Made by a program: the position numbers and the translations under genes | The notes under the pieces: generated by a model | Told to the model about the DNA's origin: nothing | Databases searched by the model: none | Seen by the model: the letters and a program-made list of their open reading frames with translations, nothing else | In this document: positions 32,239 to 40,898 of the stretch, piece by piece | How the letters are laid out: the number at the start of each line of letters is the position of its first letter | Position numbering within the stretch: position 1 is the first letter of the stretch | Source: JBFAPK01 sp040676675 | GTDB lineage: Bacteria > Actinomycetota > Actinomycetes > Mycobacteriales > Micromonosporaceae | DNA length: 64,000 nt | NCBI RefSeq assembly: GCF_040676675.1 | Contig: NZ_JBFAPK010000002.1 | Location: 186,001 to 250,000 of the forward strand | Direction of reading: 5' to 3'

Positions 32239-33267
32239 ATGAAGTACCGCACACTGGGCCGGACCGGAATCCAGGTCAGCCCCTACGCCCTGGGCACCAT
32301 GATGTTCGGCGCCATGGGCAACCCCGACCACGACGAGTCGATCCGGATCATCCACCGGGCCCTGGACGCCGGGATCAACGTCATCGACACCGCCGACGTC
32401 TACTCGTACGGCGAGTCCGAGGAGATCGTCGGCAAGGCGCTCAGGGGCCGCCGCGACGACGTCGTGCTCGCCAGCAAGGTGCACTACCCGATGGGCGACG
32501 ACCCGAACCGCCGGGGCAACTCGCGCCGGTGGATCACCACCGCGGTCGAGCACTCGCTGCGCCGTCTCGGGACCGATCACCTCGACCTCTACCAGGTTCA
32601 CCGCCCCGACCCGGCCGTCGACGTGGAGGAGACGCTGTCGGCGCTGTCGGACCTGGTCCGCAGCGGCAAGGTACGGGCCATCGGCACGTCGACCTTCCCG
32701 GCGTCGGAGATCGTCGAGGCGCAGTGGGTCGCCGAGCGGCGCGGCCTCGAACGCTTCCGCACCGAGCAGCCGCCGTACTCGATCCTCAACCGGGGCATCG
32801 AGCGCGAGGTCCTGCCGGTCACCCAGCGGTACGGGATGGGGACGCTGGTCTGGAGCCCGCTCGGCCAGGGCCTGCTCACCGGCCGGTACCGCCGGGGCCA
32901 GCGCGTCGACACGCACCGCTCCGGCGGCATGCCGCGGCACTTCGGCGACGAGCGCAAGCTCGACGTCGTCGAGCGGCTCGTCCCGCTCGCCGACGAGGCC
33001 GGCCTGTCGATGACCCACCTCGCGATGGCGTTCGCGATCGCCCATCCGGGCGTCACCTGCGCGATCATCGGGCCCCGGACCATGGGACACCTCGACGACC
33101 TGCTCGCCGGCGCCGAGGTCACCCTGGACGACGCGATCCTCGATCGGATCGACGAGATCGCACCGCCCGGCACCGACGCCGGCCCCAACGACGTGGCCTA
33201 CACGCCGCCGGCGGTGTCGACCGCGGGCCTGCGCCGCCGGCCGGTCCCCGAGCGCTCGGCGAGCTGA
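32239..33267 (+). CDS. Aldo/keto reductase
   Basis: A 342-residue NADP-dependent oxidoreductase with the (beta/alpha)8 fold. The catalytic tetrad is present: Asp and Tyr in DTADVYSYGESEE, Lys in VVLASKVHYP and His in LDLYQVHRPD. The cofactor end has IIGPRTMGHLDDLL. ATG 32239 is used over 32236 because GGGGAG (32229-32234) is then at usable spacing. It reduces aldehydes or ketones; linkage to the AraC regulator suggests induction by a specific carbonyl compound. Converges on a bidirectional terminator. Confidence 0.92.
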   Translation: MKYRTLGRTGIQVSPYALGTMMFGAMGNPDHDESIRIIHRALDAGINVIDTADVYSYGESEEIVGKALRGRRDDVVLASKVHYPMGDDPNRRGNSRRWITTAVEHSLRRLGTDHLDLYQVHRPDPAVDVEETLSALSDLVRSGKVRAIGTSTFPASEIVEAQWVAERRGLERFRTEQPPYSILNRGIEREVLPVTQRYGMGTLVWSPLGQGLLTGRYRRGQRVDTHRSGGMPRHFGDERKLDVVERLVPLADEAGLSMTHLAMAFAIAHPGVTCAIIGPRTMGHLDDLLAGAEVTLDDAILDRIDEIAPPGTDAGPNDVAYTPPAVSTAGLRRRPVPERSAS

Positions 33268-33277
33268 GCGACGGCGA

Positions 33278-33328
33278 TGCGCCGGTCCGCTCCGGTCACG
33301 CGATGACCGGCCCGGCATGACCGGCGCA
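33278..33328. terminator. Bidirectional terminator with nested hairpins
   Basis: Outer arms TGCGCCGGTC (33278-33287) and GACCGGCGCA (33319-33328) are perfect complements. Inside them CCGGTCA (33292-33298) pairs with TGACCGG (33304-33310). It sits between the convergent aldo/keto reductase and sugar-kinase genes and can serve both. Confidence 0.75.
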
Positions 33329-33362
33329 CCGCGTACCGGTGGTTCCCGCGCCGCCGCCGGGT

Positions 33363-34364
33363 TCAGGCGGCGGCGAGCAGCCGGGCGTGCACCTCCTTCC
33401 CGGCGCGACCGGCCAGGTCGGCGGCGGAATCGGCCCGGTCGGCGGCGCTGGCGGAATCGGCGCGGCGGGTGAGGTGGTCGATCGCCAGCCAGGCGGCTCC
33501 GGCCGCACCGGCACCGGCCAGCACGGCGTCCCGCCCCAGCCGGGCCGCGATCCGGTCCCGTACCGCCGCGCGGATCTCCGGTACGCCCGCGAGCACGCCA
33601 CCGGCCAGCACCACCGGACCCGGCGCGGGGTGCAGCGAGAGCAGCGTCTCCGCCAGCCGCTCGGCGGCGTGCGCCACGATGTCCCGCGCCACCGGGTCGC
33701 CGGCCCGGGCCTCCCCGGTCACCAGCGGGGCGAGCGCCGCCAGCTCGGCACGGTCGAGCTGGTAGATCCGGGTGGCGAAGGTGTCCGGGTCGGTGGTAGC
33801 GACCAGTTGGCAGAGCGCCGCGCCCAGCCGTCCGGTCGCCGTGCCGGCGTAGAGCGCCCGCGCCACCGCCCGCACCGCGTTCAGCCCGATCCAGAAGCCG
33901 GATCCCTCGTCGCCGAGCAGCCAGCCGAGCCCGTCGGCGACCCGCGCCACCGTCCCGTCGCGCAGTTCGGCGGCGACCGCGCCGGTACCGGCGATCAGGA
34001 CGGTGCCGGTGGACTCCGGCGTACCGGCGGCGAAGGCGACCTCCGCGTCGCCGACCGAGCGCATCGGGCAGCTCAGCCCGAGGCGGGCCCACTCGGCGGC
34101 GTACCGCGCGGCGACCGCCGGCTCGGCCAGCCGGGACCCGCCGGCCAGCCCGAAGACGCCGCCGGCGACGCGTACCGGGTCGTGGCCGCGGAGCGCGCCC
34201 TCGACCGCCGCGCCGAGCGCGGCCGCCGCCTCGGCCGGGTCGGTGGCGACGGGGTTGCCCGCCCGGGCCTCGCCCCGGCCGACGATCCGCCCGTCGGCGG
34301 TGGCCAGTACGGCGCGCGTCGCGGTGCCGCCGCCGTCGGCGCCGAGCAGCAGTGGTGGGCTCAC
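33363..34364 (-). CDS. BadF/BcrA-type ATPase, N-acetylglucosamine-kinase-like
   Basis: A 333-residue ASKHA-fold kinase. The phosphate-1 loop is LLLGADGGGTATRAVLA, the phosphate-2 region VLIAGTGAVAAE, and GLGWLLGDEGSGFWIG is the signature of eukaryotic-type N-acetylglucosamine kinases and their bacterial relatives. It would phosphorylate imported GlcNAc or a similar amino sugar. GTG 34364 begins at the family N-terminus but its GGAGG is very close; TTG 34400 is an in-frame alternative. Divergent from the RpiR-NgcEFG operon, matching a role in amino-sugar catabolism. Confidence 0.87.
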   Translation of the reverse strand: MSPPLLLGADGGGTATRAVLATADGRIVGRGEARAGNPVATDPAEAAAALGAAVEGALRGHDPVRVAGGVFGLAGGSRLAEPAVAARYAAEWARLGLSCPMRSVGDAEVAFAAGTPESTGTVLIAGTGAVAAELRDGTVARVADGLGWLLGDEGSGFWIGLNAVRAVARALYAGTATGRLGAALCQLVATTDPDTFATRIYQLDRAELAALAPLVTGEARAGDPVARDIVAHAAERLAETLLSLHPAPGPVVLAGGVLAGVPEIRAAVRDRIAARLGRDAVLAGAGAAGAAWLAIDHLTRRADSASAADRADSAADLAGRAGKEVHARLLAAA

Positions 34365-34406
34365 CCCTCCGATGGTGTGGGCGCGGTACGCCGTCCACAA
34401 GACCCG

Positions 34407-34421
34407 GACATCGAAAATGTC
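34407..34421. promoter_or_regulatory. GACAT-N5-ATGTC palindrome, candidate RpiR operator
   Basis: Perfect 5-base arms around CGAAA lie directly upstream of the -35 of the rpiR promoter and between the divergent kinase and rpiR genes. Position fits an operator for RpiR-type control of both directions; binding is not shown. Confidence 0.45.
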
Positions 34422-34428
34422 AAACCTA

Positions 34429-34456
34429 TTGACGCCTGGACTGATGTGGTCATAGT
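34429..34456 (+). promoter_or_regulatory. Promoter of the rpiR-ngcEFG operon
   Basis: TTGACG (34429-34434) and CATAGT (34451-34456) are separated by 16 bases, giving a start near 34463 and a 30-base leader containing AAAGGA (34481-34486). The region is strikingly AT-rich for this genome. Confidence 0.5.
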
Positions 34457-34492
34457 TTTTTTCACCAACGCACCGTCGTGAAAGGAATGTTG

Positions 34493-35446
34493 ATGCCGGA
34501 GAGTGGCCTGCTGGGCCGGATGCGGACCGAGCTGAGCACCCTGCCGGTCGCCCTGCAACGCGTCGCCGAGCAGATCCTGATCGCGCCCGAGGAGACCGCC
34601 CGGTCGACGATCATCGACCTGGCCGAGCGGGCCGGCACCTCGACCGCCACGGTCACCCGCCTCTGCCGGCTCTTCGGCTACCGGGGCTACGCCCAGCTCC
34701 GCGTCGCCGTGGCGACCGAGACCGGGCGCGCCGCGCAGGCCCGCTGGGACACCGACATCGACCGCGAGATCGGCCCCGACGACCCGCTCGACCACCTCCT
34801 CGGGGTGGTGGCGAGCGCGGACACCCGGGCCATCCAGGACACCGCCGGGCAGGTCGACCTCGGCGCGGTCGACCGGGTCGCCGCCGCCGTCGCGGGGGCG
34901 CAGCGGGTCGACCTGTTCGGCCTCGGCAGCTCCGGCAACGCCGCCCGGGAGATGGCGTTCCGGCTGGAGCGCATCCGCGTACCGGTCTGGCACCGGGCCG
35001 ACCCGCACACCGCGCTGACCAACGCGGCGCTGCTCGGGCCGGGCGACGTGGCGATCGGGCTGTCGCACAGCGGGCGTACCCGAGAGGTGATCGAGGTGCT
35101 CGCCGAGGCCGCCGACCACGGCGCGCTGACCGTCGCCGTCACCTCGTTCCCGCGCTCCCCGCTGACCGAGGTCGCCGACGTGGTGCTGACCACCGCCGTA
35201 CAGGAGACGACGTTCCGGCTGGCCGCGCTCTCCGCCCTCCACTCCCAGCTCCTGGTGCTCGACCTGATCTACGTGGCCGTCGCGCAGCGGACCTACCAGC
35301 GCACCACCGAGGCGTTCGAGGTCACCGCGCGGGCGGTCGACGCCCACCGGATGCCGGACGAGCCGCACCGCGCCGCCCGCCGGCGCGTCAAGACGACGGA
35401 GGAACCGATGACCACGGAGGAACCGATCACCACGGAGGAGCGATGA
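34493..35446 (+). CDS. RpiR-family transcriptional regulator (HTH + SIS)
   Basis: A 317-residue regulator. An N-terminal HTH_6 domain (AEQILIAPEETARSTIIDLA, AERAGTSTATVTRLCRLFGY) is joined to a SIS sugar-phosphate-binding domain (DLFGLGSSGNAAREMAFRL, GLSHSGRTREVIEVLAEA). It probably senses GlcNAc-6-phosphate or a related phosphosugar. ATG 34493 is set by AAAGGA six bases upstream. The C-terminal tail consists of a duplicated MTTEEP/ITTEER segment produced by the 18-base repeat at 35396-35448. The stop overlaps the next gene's start as ATGA. Confidence 0.92.
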   Translation: MPESGLLGRMRTELSTLPVALQRVAEQILIAPEETARSTIIDLAERAGTSTATVTRLCRLFGYRGYAQLRVAVATETGRAAQARWDTDIDREIGPDDPLDHLLGVVASADTRAIQDTAGQVDLGAVDRVAAAVAGAQRVDLFGLGSSGNAAREMAFRLERIRVPVWHRADPHTALTNAALLGPGDVAIGLSHSGRTREVIEVLAEAADHGALTVAVTSFPRSPLTEVADVVLTTAVQETTFRLAALSALHSQLLVLDLIYVAVAQRTYQRTTEAFEVTARAVDAHRMPDEPHRAARRRVKTTEEPMTTEEPITTEER

Positions 35447-35448
35447 CC
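35396..35448 (+). repeat. Triplicated 18-bp ribosome-binding-site repeat
   Basis: ACGGAGGAACCGATGACC occurs at 35396-35413, with one change (ATC) at 35414-35431, and as a 17-base variant at 35432-35448. Only the last copy provides the true Shine-Dalgarno plus ATG of the SIS gene. The first two copies lie in the end of rpiR and encode its tail. Confidence 0.8.
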
Positions 35449-36201
35449 ACCACCATCGGCGCCCCGGCCTACCTCGCCGCCGTGACCGCGGCCATCGAGC
35501 GGGTCGCGGCGAGCCAGTCCGACGCGGTCGCCGCCGCGGCCGACCTGATCACCGCCGCGCTCGACCGGGGCGGCGTGCTCCAGGCGTTCGGCTGCGGGCA
35601 CTCCGACGCGCTCTCGATGGAGCTGGCCGGCCGCGCCGGCGGCCTCGTACCGAGCAACCGGATCGCGCTGCGCGACCTGGTCCTCTACGGCAGCGCCGAC
35701 CGCGGCGTGCTGGAGGATCCGCTGCTGGAACGCGATCCGGCGGTGGCACACCGGCTCTACGCCCTCGCACCGGTCAAGCCCGACGACGTGTTCGTGCTGA
35801 CCTCCAACTCCGGCGTCAACGGGGTGATCGTCGAGTTCGCCCTGCTGCTGCGGGACCGGGGGCACCGGCTGATCGCGATCACCTCGCGGGAGCACACCTC
35901 CCGGGTCGCCCCGCGCCACCCGTCCGGGCACCGGCTGGCCGACCTCGCCGACGTGGTGCTCGACAACTGCGCCCCGTACGGCGACGCGGCCCTGCCGCTG
36001 CCCGGCGGCGGCGCGGTCGGGGCCATCTCCTCGATCACCGGCGCCCTGCTCGCCCAGCAGGTCGTCGCCGAGGTGGTCGCCCGCCTGCTCGCCGCCGGCC
36101 AGACGCCGCCGATCTACCTGTCGGCCAACGTGCCGGGCGGGGACATCCACAACACCGAGACAGAGGCGCGGTACGCCGGGCGTATCCGGCGCGCCGCCTG
36201 A
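35443..36201 (+). CDS. SIS-domain sugar-phosphate isomerase-like protein
   Basis: A 252-residue phosphosugar-binding protein. SIS features are LQAFGCGHSDALSMELAGRAGG and VLTSNSGVNGVIVEFALLL; the C-terminal IYLSANVPGGDIHNTE matches the UPF0309/sugar-isomerase group often found in amino-sugar operons. It may bind or isomerise GlcNAc- or MurNAc-derived phosphosugars. Start overlaps the rpiR stop, and the NgcE-like gene follows after 20 bases, so it is part of the same transcript. Confidence 0.85.
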   Translation: MTTTIGAPAYLAAVTAAIERVAASQSDAVAAAADLITAALDRGGVLQAFGCGHSDALSMELAGRAGGLVPSNRIALRDLVLYGSADRGVLEDPLLERDPAVAHRLYALAPVKPDDVFVLTSNSGVNGVIVEFALLLRDRGHRLIAITSREHTSRVAPRHPSGHRLADLADVVLDNCAPYGDAALPLPGGGAVGAISSITGALLAQQVVAEVVARLLAAGQTPPIYLSANVPGGDIHNTETEARYAGRIRRAA

Positions 36202-36221
36202 CAGAAGGCGAGGCCGCGGCG

Positions 36222-37640
36222 ATGACATCTCCCCCTCCCCCCGCCAGACGCCACCCCGACCGCCGCACGCTCCTGCGGGTCGCGGCGGCCGGCCTGGCCG
36301 TACCCGCGCTCGGCGGCTGCGTGACCAGCGGCGGCGACGACCGGTCGACCGCCGCCCGCGGCGAGACGAGCGGCGACAATCCCCTCGGCGCGCCCGCCTC
36401 GACGCCGCTGGAGGTGGTCATCTTCTCCGGTGGCTACGGCGACGGGTACGCCACCGCAGCCGAGGCGACGTACCGGCAGCGGATCGCCGGCGCGACGGTC
36501 GACCACAAGGCGATCCAGAAGGTGGGCGAGGCGTTGCAGCCCCGGTTCGTCGCCGACACCCCGCCCGACGTGGTCGACAACACCGGCGCGGGCCGGCTCG
36601 ACCTCGTCACCCTGGCGAACGGCCGGAAGCTCACCGACCTCACCGACCTGCTCGACGCGCCCTCGCTGGACGACCCGGCCCGCCGGGTACGCGACACCCT
36701 GCTGCCCGGGGTGGTGGCCGACGGCACCCTCGACGGCAAGGTCTACACGCTCAACTTCACCTACACCGTGTGGGGGCTGTGGTATTCCAAGCCGCTCTTC
36801 GACCGGCACGGCTGGCGCTACCCGAGCACCTGGGAGTCGATGCTCGCGCTCTGCGACGAGATCAAGAAGACGGGCGTCGCCCCCTGGACGTACCAGGGCA
36901 AGTACCCGGAGTACCTCAACGATCCCCTGCTTGCCATGGCCGCCAAGGCCGGCGGCCCGGACCTGGTCCGCGCCGTCGACAACCTGCAACCGGGGGCCTG
37001 GAAGCAGCAGCCGCTGCTCGACGCCGCGACCGCGATCCACGAACTGGCCGCCCGCGGGCACCTGCTGCCCGGCTCGGAGGCGCTGTCGCACACCGAGGCC
37101 CAAGCGGCCTGGTGTCAGGGGCGGGCGGCCTTCATTCCCTGCGGCTCCTGGCTGGAGGCCGAGCAGAAGGGCATCGCGCCGGCCGGGTTCGACATGGTCA
37201 TGGGTGCCGTACCGGCGCTGGGCGCCGCCGACCGGCTGCCGTTCGGCGCCGTGCAGGCGGCCAGCAGCGAGTCGTTCCTGGTACCGGCGAAGGCGCGCAA
37301 CCCGCGCGGCGGGCTGGAGTTCCTGCGCATCCTCTTCTCGAAGGGTTCGGCCCGCCGGTTCGCCGAACTCAACAGCACGCTGCCCAGCGTCGCGGGCGCC
37401 ACCGACGGGCTGACCCTCAGCAGCGGCCTCGGCTCGGTACGCGACGCCGTGCGGGCGGCCGGCGAGAACACCTTCACGTACCGCTTCCGCACCTGGTACG
37501 CCCCGCTCGCCAAGGCGGTCGACGACGCCACCGGCGAGCTGGCCACCCGCCGGGTCACCCCCGCGCAGTGGGCCGACCGGATCCAGCGGGCCGCCGACGC
37601 GCTCGCCCGCGACTCGACCGTCACCAAGTTCACCCGGTAG
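36222..37640 (+). CDS. ngcE: N-acetylglucosamine/chitobiose-binding lipoprotein (NgcE-like)
   Basis: A 472-residue extracellular binding protein. A twin-arginine-like signal (DRRTLLRVAAAGLAVPALGG) ends at lipidated Cys33. The mature protein has LEVVIFSGGYGDGYA, IQKVGEALQPRFVADTPPDV, WTYQGKYPEYLNDPL and AAFIPCGSWLEAEQK, which match the Streptomyces NgcE family for GlcNAc and diacetylchitobiose. It is followed by its two permeases and flanked by an amino-sugar kinase and SIS protein, all agreeing on chitin-derived sugar uptake. Assignment is from remembered family motifs, not a search. Confidence 0.88.
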   Translation: MTSPPPPARRHPDRRTLLRVAAAGLAVPALGGCVTSGGDDRSTAARGETSGDNPLGAPASTPLEVVIFSGGYGDGYATAAEATYRQRIAGATVDHKAIQKVGEALQPRFVADTPPDVVDNTGAGRLDLVTLANGRKLTDLTDLLDAPSLDDPARRVRDTLLPGVVADGTLDGKVYTLNFTYTVWGLWYSKPLFDRHGWRYPSTWESMLALCDEIKKTGVAPWTYQGKYPEYLNDPLLAMAAKAGGPDLVRAVDNLQPGAWKQQPLLDAATAIHELAARGHLLPGSEALSHTEAQAAWCQGRAAFIPCGSWLEAEQKGIAPAGFDMVMGAVPALGAADRLPFGAVQAASSESFLVPAKARNPRGGLEFLRILFSKGSARRFAELNSTLPSVAGATDGLTLSSGLGSVRDAVRAAGENTFTYRFRTWYAPLAKAVDDATGELATRRVTPAQWADRIQRAADALARDSTVTKFTR

Positions 37641-37646
37641 CCGGCG

Positions 37647-38573
37647 ATGGCGTCCCTGCGGCACGGCAAGTACCGCTTCCTCGCCGGCGCGATCCTGCCC
37701 GCGCTGCTGCTGTACGCGGTCTTCGTGCTCTCCCCGTACGCGCAGGCGTTCTACCTCTCGCTGACCGACTGGACCGGCATCTCGGGCGAGGTGGAGCTCG
37801 TCGGGCTGGACAACTACCGGCGGCTGCTGGAGGATCCGCTGTTCCTGGCCGCGCTGCGCAACAACGGGCTGATGCTGCTGGTCGTACCGCTGGTCACCAT
37901 CGCGCTCGGGCTGTTGCTCGCGATGCTGGTCAACTTCGGCGGGCGCGCCGGCAGCACGATGGTCGGCCCGGTACGCGGCGGCAACCTCTACAAGATCGCG
38001 TACTTCTTCCCGCAGCTGCTCTCGCTGCCGATCATCGCGGTGCTCTGGCAGTTCGTGTACCACCCGAACGAGGGGCTGCTCAACGGCTCGCTGCGCGCCG
38101 TCGGGCTCGGGGCGGCGGCCCGGTCCTGGCTGGGCGACCCGCACTTCGCCCTCTGGGCGGTGATGGCCGTCCTGGTCTGGTCCTCGGTCGGCTTCTACCT
38201 GGTGCTCTTCTCCGCGGCCATGGAGTCGATCCCGCGCGAGGTGCTGGAGGCGGCGGTGCTCGACGGCGCCGGGCGCCTCGCCGTGCTGCGCCGGGTCGTC
38301 CTGCCGCTGCTGCGGGAGAACGTGCGGGTCGCCTTCGTCTACCTCGGCGTGCTGGCCCTCGACGGCTTCGCCGTCGTGCAGGTCATGACCGTCGGTCCCG
38401 GCGGGCCGGACGGCGCCACCGAGGTCATCGGCCTCGGTCTCTACCGCAACGCCTTCACCTACGGCCGGTTCGGCTACGCCGCCGCGATGGGGGTGGCGCT
38501 CTTCTTCCTGACGCTGGCCCTCGCCGCCGTCGCGCTGCGGGCCGGCCGGCGGGAACGGGTGGAGCTGTCATGA
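37647..38573 (+). CDS. ngcF: GlcNAc/chitobiose ABC permease (NgcF-like)
   Basis: A 308-residue MalF-type permease with six helices. The EAA loop is EVLEAAVLDGAGRLAVLRRV. It starts six bases after the ngcE stop and its own stop overlaps ngcG as ATGA. No ATPase is encoded nearby; NgcEFG systems in Streptomyces use the shared MsiK ATPase. Confidence 0.9.
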   Translation: MASLRHGKYRFLAGAILPALLLYAVFVLSPYAQAFYLSLTDWTGISGEVELVGLDNYRRLLEDPLFLAALRNNGLMLLVVPLVTIALGLLLAMLVNFGGRAGSTMVGPVRGGNLYKIAYFFPQLLSLPIIAVLWQFVYHPNEGLLNGSLRAVGLGAAARSWLGDPHFALWAVMAVLVWSSVGFYLVLFSAAMESIPREVLEAAVLDGAGRLAVLRRVVLPLLRENVRVAFVYLGVLALDGFAVVQVMTVGPGGPDGATEVIGLGLYRNAFTYGRFGYAAAMGVALFFLTLALAAVALRAGRRERVELS

Positions 38574-39463
38574 CCGCCCTGCGGGAGCGGACCGTACCGG
38601 GGGCTCCGGCCGTGCCCCGGCGGCGGCTTGGCGGCGCCGGGCGGGGCGTCGGCGACCCGATCGCCCAGGCGTTCCTGCTCGGCTGGGCCGCCCTGGTCAC
38701 GCTGCCGCTGCTCTGGGCGGTGGTCAGCTCGCTGAAGACCGACCGGGAGATCCTCACCAGCCCCTGGACCCCGCCGGCCACGCCCCGGTTCGACAACTGG
38801 TCCCGCGCCTGGGAGCAGGCCTCGATCGGCAGCTACTTCCTCAACAGCGCGGTGGTCGTGGGCGGGGCGCTCCTGCTGACCATGGCGCTCGGCGCCACCG
38901 TCGCGTACGCGCTGGCCCGGTACCCGTTCCGGGGCAACCGGCTGCTCTACCACGTCTTCGTGGCCGGCATGCTCTTCCCCGTCTTCCTCGCGCTGGTGCC
39001 GCTCTTCTTCGTGGTCAAGCAGCTCGGGCTGCTCGGCACGTACCCGGGGCTGATCCTGGTGTACGCCGCCTACGCGCTGCCGTTCACCGTCTTCTTCCTG
39101 CACTCGTTCTTCCGCGCGCTCCCCACGGAGATCGCCGAGGCCGCCTTCCTCGACGGCTGCTCGCACTGGGGCGTCTTCCTCCGCGTGATGCTCCCCCTGG
39201 CCCGGCCGGGCCTGGTCAGCATCGCCATCTTCAACTTCCTGGGGTTGTGGAACCAGTACCTGCTGCCGCTGGTGCTCAATCCCGATCCCGACCGCTACGT
39301 ACTCGCCCAGGGGCTGGCGGCCCTGTCGGTGAGCCAGGGCTACCGCAGCGACTGGAGCGGGCTCTTCGCCGGGCTCACCATCGCGATGCTGCCGGTCCTC
39401 GCCGCGTACGTGCTGTTCCAGCGCCAGATCCGCACCGGGCTCACCGCCGGCGCCGGACGGTAA
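38570..39463 (+). CDS. ngcG: GlcNAc/chitobiose ABC permease (NgcG-like)
   Basis: A 297-residue MalG-type permease. It begins MTALRERTVPG and has six helices; the EAA motif is EIAEAAFLDGCSHWGVFLRV. The segment NFLGLWNQYLLPLVLNPDPD is typical of the second permease of chitobiose importers. ATG 38570 overlaps the ngcF stop. The operon probably ends at the hairpin 39494-39519. Confidence 0.9.
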   Translation: MTALRERTVPGAPAVPRRRLGGAGRGVGDPIAQAFLLGWAALVTLPLLWAVVSSLKTDREILTSPWTPPATPRFDNWSRAWEQASIGSYFLNSAVVVGGALLLTMALGATVAYALARYPFRGNRLLYHVFVAGMLFPVFLALVPLFFVVKQLGLLGTYPGLILVYAAYALPFTVFFLHSFFRALPTEIAEAAFLDGCSHWGVFLRVMLPLARPGLVSIAIFNFLGLWNQYLLPLVLNPDPDRYVLAQGLAALSVSQGYRSDWSGLFAGLTIAMLPVLAAYVLFQRQIRTGLTAGAGR

Positions 39464-39493
39464 CCCTTCCCCCATCCCCCGGCACCACCCCGC

Positions 39494-39519
39494 GCGGCCG
39501 GCCAGCGCCGACCGGCCGC
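39494..39519. terminator. Stem-loop between ngcG and the GH16 gene
   Basis: GCGGCCGG (39494-39501) pairs with CCGGCCGC (39512-39519) across a 10-base loop, 30 bases after the ngcG stop. It may end the operon or attenuate read-through into the secreted enzyme. Confidence 0.55.
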
Positions 39520-39557
39520 CGGTCCCCCTTACCCCGCTGCATCGTGAGGAGACCCCC

Positions 39558-40763
39558 GTGTCACAGCAGCAGCCCAGAGCGCAGAAGGTCAGCGCGAGAA
39601 GTCTCGCGGCCGGCGCGGCGGCCGTACTGGTCGCCGGTACGCTCGCCGGTCTCACCGCCACCGCCTCCGCCGGTACCGGCGGCGCGTCCACCGCCGCCGC
39701 GGGATGCGGCGTGCTCTTCGACGACTTCAACTACGCGTCGTCGTCCGACCCGGCCATCGCGGCGCGCAACTGGACGGTGCGCACGAACAGCGGCGGCCCG
39801 GGCGTACCGGGCGCGGCCTGGCCGGCGTCGAACATCAGCTTCCCCACCGACGGCGGGCAGAAGGTGCTGCAGCTGACCGCGAAGACCGACGGTACGGCCG
39901 GCGGCACCAGCCACGCCGAGCTGTTCCACCAGCGCAAGTTCTTCGAGGGCACCTACGCGGCCCGGGTACGGTTCACCGACGCCCCGCAGTCCGGCCCCGA
40001 CGGGGACCACCTGGTCGAGACGTTCTTCACGATCACCCCGCTGGACCGCCCGCTGGACCCGAACTACGGCGAGATCGACTTCGAGTACCTGCCCAACGGC
40101 GGCTGGGGCGAGCAGGGACCGATCTTCTACCAGACCACCTGGGAGACGTACCAGAACGAGCCGTGGCAGGCCGACAACGTCCACAGTGAGCAGCGGTCGA
40201 GCTTCAACGGCTGGCACGACCTGGTCTTCACGGTGAAGGACGGCCGGGTCAGGTACTACGTCGACGGGCAGCAGGTCGCCGACCACGGGGACCGCTACTA
40301 CCCGGAGACCCCCATGTCGATCAACTTTAACCTGTGGTTCATCGACCTGACCGGACGTACCGGCACGGGGCTGGCGACGTACGTGCAGCAGGTCGACTAC
40401 CTCTACTACGCCGACCAGGAGGTGCTCACCACGGCCCAGGCGCGCGCCCGGGTCGACGCGTACCGCTCGGCCGGCACCACCCACGTCGACACCGTCGGTA
40501 CCGGCGGCGCCTGCCCCACCGGCACGCCGACGACCCGGCCCCCGACCACTCCCCCGACGACCCCGCCGACCACCCGGCCGCCGACCACTCCCCCGCCGAC
40601 GGGGACCCCGAACTGCGCCGGCGTGCCGGCCTGGAACTGGGGCACCGTCTACCTGGAGGGGGCCCGGGTCACCCACAACGGCCGGCTGTGGCAGGCCAAC
40701 TGGTGGACCCAGGGCTCCGAGCCGGGACTGACCGCCCAGTGGCGTGACCTTGGCCGCTGCTGA
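39558..40763 (+). CDS. Secreted GH16 hydrolase with C-terminal CBM5/12 chitin-binding domain
   Basis: A 401-residue exported protein. A Sec signal ends at about residue 39 (TATASAGT). The GH16 jelly roll (about 50-300) has the catalytic GEIDFEYLP motif (ExDxxE) and LWFIDLTGRTG. A Pro/Thr linker (TPTTRPPTTPPTTPPTTRP) leads to a CBM5/12 module with AWNWGTVYLEGARVTHNG and LWQANWWTQGSEPG aromatics, the classical chitin-binding fold. The GH16 part usually attacks beta-glucans. Coupling with a chitin-binding domain next to NgcEFG suggests chitin or chitin-glucan cell-wall material as the target. Confidence 0.9.
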   Translation: MSQQQPRAQKVSARSLAAGAAAVLVAGTLAGLTATASAGTGGASTAAAGCGVLFDDFNYASSSDPAIAARNWTVRTNSGGPGVPGAAWPASNISFPTDGGQKVLQLTAKTDGTAGGTSHAELFHQRKFFEGTYAARVRFTDAPQSGPDGDHLVETFFTITPLDRPLDPNYGEIDFEYLPNGGWGEQGPIFYQTTWETYQNEPWQADNVHSEQRSSFNGWHDLVFTVKDGRVRYYVDGQQVADHGDRYYPETPMSINFNLWFIDLTGRTGTGLATYVQQVDYLYYADQEVLTTAQARARVDAYRSAGTTHVDTVGTGGACPTGTPTTRPPTTPPTTPPTTRPPTTPPPTGTPNCAGVPAWNWGTVYLEGARVTHNGRLWQANWWTQGSEPGLTAQWRDLGRC

Positions 40764-40793
40764 GCCGCGCCGGACGGCGGCGGCACGGCCGCC

Positions 40794-40827
40794 GGGCCGG
40801 GCCCGGTCGACGGATCGGGCCCGGCCC
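40794..40827. terminator. Perfect 12-bp stem terminator
   Basis: GGGCCGGGCCCG (40794-40805) and CGGGCCCGGCCC (40816-40827) are exact complements with a 10-base loop. The stem starts 31 bases after the GH16 stop. It isolates the peptide locus that follows. Confidence 0.85.
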
Positions 40828-40898
40828 AGGCGTGTCCGGAGCCGACACTTTCGTCCTGGTGGAAACGTTCTTCCGAGGACCGCGGCGTCAGGCGAGGC

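Noticed and set aside
30868..34398. Minus-strand open frame of over 1100 codons across the kinase, AraC and aldo/keto reductase genes
   Set aside because: Antisense to three genes with clear catalytic motifs and compositionally random; only its end region overlaps the separately supported sugar-kinase gene.
40861..40889. GGAAAC...CGTC spaced like an ECF sigma promoter upstream of the precursor gene
   Set aside because: Spacing (19) and -10 sequence do not match well, and no ECF sigma gene is nearby. The palindrome at 40899 is better supported as the control element.
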